This document shows positions 59,148 through 64,000 of a DNA stretch of 64,000 bases, in pieces. The notes below the pieces were generated by a model. That model was not told where the DNA came from, did not search any database, and worked only from the letters and a program-made list of their open reading frames with translations. Every line of letters begins with the position of its first letter. Position 1 is the first letter of the stretch. A program made the position numbers and the translations under genes. The stretch is from NCBI GenBank assembly GCA_038373865.1, contig JAXGGA010002193.1:62001-126000 (forward strand), read 5' to 3'. The stretch is from Uloborus plumipes. Taxonomy: Eukaryota > Arthropoda > Arachnida > Araneae > Uloboridae.

Positions 59148-59335
59148 TTTTTTTTACAGTTAGCAACGGATTAAAAGTGAAATTCGAGACATTTTATTAA
59201 CGGACGAGTTTTCTTTTTCTTTTTTTTTTCTTAGTTTGATAAAATGTGTTTTGATGCTCTTTGTACTTTTATTTATTTAGTTATTTTATTTTTTTTTATT
59301 TTTTTTTTATTTATTTTTTTTTTTTTTTTTTTTGT
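59117..59335. repeat. (TC)n and poly-T low-complexity block
   Basis: TC repeat at 59117-59140 followed by several T and TTTA runs up to 59335. Confidence 0.9.
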
Positions 59336-61284
59336 AACGATTGAGGATTTTTTCTACGGAAGAACTGTAACAGTTACATTCTTTAAAATGTGCGACAAAA
59401 CTTTATTTATTCGTTTATTTACTTTTTACGTGTCTATTTCATCTGATGAGAAGGGTATATTTTGCTTTTAGAAATCAGCTTTCAGTGCTAAAAAGGTATG
59501 TTTGACATAATTTTCAGTCTCAGATAATCAAGAGAATAATGATCAGATGCTAGAATGCCGATGTCGATGCGGGAAAGTAGGCTCGTTTAGTTCTTGACAG
59601 AACTTCTTGTTTTTTATTCAAGCTTTTATCAAATGTTCAGTCACTGCCAATTGCTATAATTTAGGATTGCAACGTACTGTTTTAAATTGTTTGGTAGAAC
59701 AGAGCAACAGGGGCGTCCGAGCTTAAATTTTTTGAAGGGGGAAAATTCTCAATTTACCGAATGAAATTCCAAATTGAGCTGAATGATAAAATACGAGCAT
59801 ATACATTCCTTATACCGTTTCTTCATAAATAAAGACAATACGTATGACTAAAAAAAATTTACTGAAAAAAAATAAGCATTTTCAATCTTAATTCAATTCA
59901 GTTATTTCTCTGATCATATTACTAATAACCTAAATATCTTCCTTTATGCTGAAGAACCTCGAAAGTTTTCTAGTCGAAGTATGTCAGCTCGCTTTAATGA
60001 GGATAAAATTCTCTTTAACAATTGTTTTCCATAAGTGGTTGCAAATATGAGCTAGCGGCATAAATAACTGTCATTAATCATGACAAATGACCTGATTTTA
60101 TAAATGAGGAAAAATTAATTATGATAACTAAGCTCATTTGCACTGCAAATAATTTCTTACTCATTTTTAGTTGTATTCGTAAAACGTATTGCTGGTATTA
60201 CAACAAGATTAATTATAAAAATTTCACTTGTTTTAAATTTAAGAAATTTCTACTAAGATTTGAGCTTACATGCAAAAGAAATAATTAATCGTCGAAATGA
60301 ATTTTAAAAAAAAAAAGAACATTCCGTTTGTTTTCTTAAATTAAAAGAAGATTTTCAGTTTAAATTTACAGCGCTTTGCAATCATACATTGTTTTAAAAT
60401 AAAAGTTAAAAATATATTTCAGTGGTTTATTTTAAGAGAACTTAAAAATTTAAAACAATTTACTTCGTAGGTATTAATACAGTAGTGAAAAAGAACTAAT
60501 GAAAATACATAACTGGGTGAGAAGTTCTTACAACTCCTAGATGAAACTTTTTTTTTAATTTTTTAAAGACATGAAGAATAACGTCAAGGTATAATGAACT
60601 ACTTTTTAAAATGTTAAGAGTAATATGTTTAAAGCGGTCACACATCATTGTATTCTAGTACAGTTAACTTCGTAGAGAGCAAAGAGTTTTCTTCAAGTTT
60701 TAAGCGAATTCAAATCACGTATTTTATCTTAGAAAACCATAAGATTCCTAATGATGAAAGAGAGAAAAATTATCTTACAAAGTCTGGTCAAATTTTTATT
60801 CAGGTGCGAACTTTCTCAGCTTTATCAATTCATCTCATTAAAGTTAAAGAGAATGAAAAATCAAAATAAGAAAAAAAAAATAAAAAAAAGAAGACCAAGA
60901 TTTGAGTTCAAAAATATTATTTTTTCTTACTAAACGTCAAATTTATAATTAAAAAAAGTTGAGTATTAAAGAATTCATCAAAATTAAAGTATGTTACGTA
61001 CATAAGATTGCTAACAAATGGTTACAAAATTCTTCTACTTTTACACATTGAAATTGCAAGATATTTAATGTAAATTTTACAGTATTTTTTCAACTATCTC
61101 TATTGTATGTTATCTAAAAGCAATTCCTGCTGTGAAATCGGAACTTTTTTTTTAATCAAGTGAGCCTTGTAAGAAATAAAAAACGCTCTAAAAAATCTCG
61201 ATGGAGAAAAACGGCTACCCGTACGGTATGATTATAACTGAAAAGTTTTCACAATCAGCAGAGTATATTTCGGACAATTTTGTA
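59336..61284. other. AT-rich DNA without features
   Basis: Nothing recognised apart from A/T homopolymers. Confidence 0.45.
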
Positions 61285-61889
61285 TTGATCATTAGGGTGG
61301 AGCGAAAAAAATGAATTTTTGATTTTCGTAAACGGGTACCTTTCATTTACTGTGAATGAGGATAAGTAACAGTTCTGTAAAATATTTCACTTTTGCGACG
61401 TAATCTTTAGTCTGCGCATTTGGCCTAAAGTTTTGAAATTTTTGATTTTTTTTAGATTTTTCAAATTTTTTTAAAAAATATTGCAAATGATAAAACTAGT
61501 GACGGGTGGTTACTAAATGAAAGAAAAAGGTTTGAAATATACAAGAATTTTTTTAAAAACATTTTAGATTATGATTTCAGTCTGCGCATTAGGCCTAAAA
61601 TTCATCAAATTTTCAGAAATTTCCGATATTTTTAATATTGAGCAGAAACTTTATAATTCAATATTTCCTCTCATTAATTACTTAAAGTGCCTTCGAAACA
61701 TTTTCTTAAACATTTTGTTGTTTTTTTGAATTACTCAACTCTTTGCTTGCTCATTGAAATTACCCAGGACTCACCACGAGGAAGTGGCAGCACTTTGGAT
61801 GCCACCCGAGCTCCCCTTGCTTCCAACCAATGAAAGCATACATTTACATTTCTTAGACAAGTCAGGAACAATAAATTGTTTCTTTGAGT

Positions 61890-62360
61890 AGGATATTGTT
61901 TGCATTGGTTTTGATAGATGCACTACAAAGGCAGGAAAATACAAAGGTGTAATACGGAAACTGGAAGAAAAACTTGGTAGACCTCTTTAATGGGACATTT
62001 GCCAATTACATTTGAATGAACTTAATTTGCTGCATTTTCTGCAAAAGCTAGATGGACCTACCAGTAGACCAAAGTGATTTTTGGGCCTGTTGGACGAAGC
62101 TAAACAACATGTTATACTTTCAAATCCAAGAAAGCTTTCCCAAGCCAGATGTTGACTACAGTTAACATAATCTTTAGATTATAATTTTTAAAAGAGTTCA
62201 TAACTTTCGCGGTAAAAGTGTCCTTGCTCTTTTAGGATGAAGTGCAGACGGTACTAATTAAGCTATGAATTTGCGTGAGATTATAAAGATTATCTCCCCG
62301 GGAAAAATCAGAAAATTGCATTCACATCTATTCAAAACAATGTATACTTTGCACCCAAGA
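61890..62360 (+). pseudogene. hAT-like transposase remnant
   Basis: Plus strand reads IGFDRCTTKAGKYKGVIRKL, then EEKLGRPL, stop, WDICQLHLNELNLLHFLQKL, then DGPTSRP. This corresponds to the conserved DGT..NTG...GVIR.LE..L.RPLQW..C.LHANELPLRHLF..LDG segment of a transposase-like family widespread in arthropods. Later [17 protein letters not shown] matches the downstream SPGK.(C/S)H.RWLT..... R motif region. In-frame stops replace conserved residues at least twice. I call the family hAT-like from its context (8-bp duplication, TAGGG ends). Non-functional. Confidence 0.7.
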
Positions 62361-62378
62361 AATATTCTGTTATCGATA

Positions 62379-62727
<349 letters not shown>

Positions 62728-63729
62728 TTAGTTCATAAGAGAAAGCATATAAAGAAACTTGTTTTAAAAGACTAAAAACAAACAAGCAAACAAGTGAGAA
62801 CGCTTCAGATCCCAAAAATAGATAAAAATCTATTTTTATACATTACATACATAAATTAAAAGTCAGTATACATCGATATGATTTCTTGTCATGATGTGGA
62901 AATTACAAAGCCACATTTTACAAGTAATTTAACGCAATATTTACAAAGATTATGGAAGCTGAGAATTTAAATATGATTTCTGAATGCGCTCTTTTTAAAC
63001 TGCCATTCAAGACTCAATCAGTTGAAGGAGCTGTCAAATAGGTCACAAGCTCTTCAAAATTGGTTGTATAATCACAGGAAAAGAAAAAGTTTAGTAAAAA
63101 CCAGGATATCTGACACAAATATTTGATTAATTTAAGACACAAAGGAACAATTTAACTGTAAAAGAGTATCTAAGAAATGTAAATGCGTGCTCGCATTGGT
63201 TGGAAGGAAGTGTTCACGTGTAGGACTAGAAGTGCGGTCACCTCCTCGTGGTGAGTCCTGGGTACTTCCACACGAGCTAGCGAAGAGTTTATGGGTTCAA
63301 AGTAATAACAAAATGAATAAAAACAGGTTTGAAGACACTTCAAGCGAATATTGAGAGGAAATACTGAGTTAAAAAATGTTGAAAATATCAGAAATTTTGG
63401 GAAATTTGATGAACTTTGAGCGTAATGTACGAATTGAAATCATATTCTAAAATGGTTTTGAAAAATTCCTTGCATATTTCAAACTTTTTTCTTCCATTTA
63501 ATAACCACCCGTCACTAGTTTTATCATTTGCAATATTTTTTTAAAAAATTTGAAAAATCTAAAAAAAATCAAAAATTTAAAAACTTTAGGCCAAATGCGC
63601 AGACTAAAGATGACGTCTCAAAAGTGAAATATTTTACAGAATTGTTACTTATCCTCATTCACAGTAAATGAAAGGTACCCGTTTACGAAAATCAAAAATT
63701 CATTTTTTTCGCTCCACCCTATTGATCAT

Positions 63730-64000
63730 TATATTTTGTATTGATGTATTGTAGTTTAGTTAGCTCTAATTGGACATTATTTTTTTGCATCAAAATGACT
63801 CATTTGCCAAGAAAAAGACGGTAAGTGTGTTTACTTATTTATTTATTTTAATTCTACGTATTTTTATTTTAACCAATATTGTAGAAATGCGAATCATCAT
63901 ATGCCTGTTTATTATTATGCCCGTAAATTATGATTATTGATGGTTAATGATGTTGATTATTATTATGCCTGTTTTTATATGATTGTTATCATGCCTGCGT
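63730..64000. repeat. Degenerate TTATTATGCCTG repeats at the window end
   Basis: ATATGCCTGTTTATTATTAT, ATTATTATGCCTGTTTT and TTATCATGCCTGCG recur between 63890 and 64000, suggesting the start of a short-unit tandem array that continues past the window. Confidence 0.5.

Overview
The window is AT-rich (roughly two thirds A+T), intron- and repeat-dominated animal DNA. There is no long open frame, no operon structure and no ribosome-binding-site pattern. The transposon families (Tc1/mariner, Helitron, hAT, piggyBac-type MITEs, Penelope-like retroelements, a tRNA-derived SINE) and the large AT and CA/TG microsatellites suggest an arthropod. The Tc1-like transposase reads like those common in arachnid genomes, so a spider or other chelicerate is my best guess, but nothing here proves it.

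Left part (1-20.8 kb): a Penelope-like (PLE) reverse-transcriptase fragment headed by its own inverted duplicate (7-545); a complete but dead Tc1-like transposon with terminal repeats (2277-3836); a GC-richer island (5.76-6.06 kb); a short Helitron (7744-8269); hairpin repeats (9958-10260); a small MITE (12408-12563); a GC-rich island with two perfect GTAAGT donors (13.38-13.51 kb); a tRNA-Gly-like sequence inside a perfect 31-bp inverted repeat (13699-13831); a piggyBac-type MITE (17425-17941); and a minus-strand Helitron (19732-20828).

Middle (20.8-43.1 kb): two copies of a nearly palindromic Tc1/mariner-type fold-back element (21940-23469 and 28016-29488); a ~146-bp tandem repeat ending near a CT/CA microsatellite (30.95-31.59 kb); a Helitron (31829-32879); a tRNA-derived SINE (32941-33327); the 3' half of a PLE with a GIY-YIG endonuclease and a hammerhead-like motif (33.98-34.83 kb); further MITEs and fold-backs; a tandem duplication (37.2-37.95 kb). 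The best host gene candidate is a plus-strand three-exon model (38249-42157, poly(A) signal at 42398). Its splice phases agree at both junctions and it would encode a 105-residue protein with two PME(V/I)D(D/E) motifs and a basic tail.

Right part (43.1-64 kb): two Helitrons sharing their 5' ends (43460-45988 and 49453-50934). The first is interrupted by a TA-flanked element (44635-45770) carrying ten same-strand copies of a GGGCATGTGAATGAC-like motif, and a related repeat at 56.4 kb preserves the uninterrupted site. Also here are a third piggyBac-type MITE, a possible isolated minus-strand exon (52555-52709), a second ~146-bp tandem repeat (58.77-59.1 kb), and a 2.4-kb hAT-like element with ~490-bp terminal repeats, an 8-bp target duplication, a transposase remnant and a nested Helitron (61293-63721).

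Most of what can be read is mobile-element history: nested insertions, target-site duplications and non-autonomous families. All transposase and reverse-transcriptase frames found are broken. Host coding content is limited to the three-exon candidate and a few weaker exon candidates. Everything was read by eye; no database search was possible.
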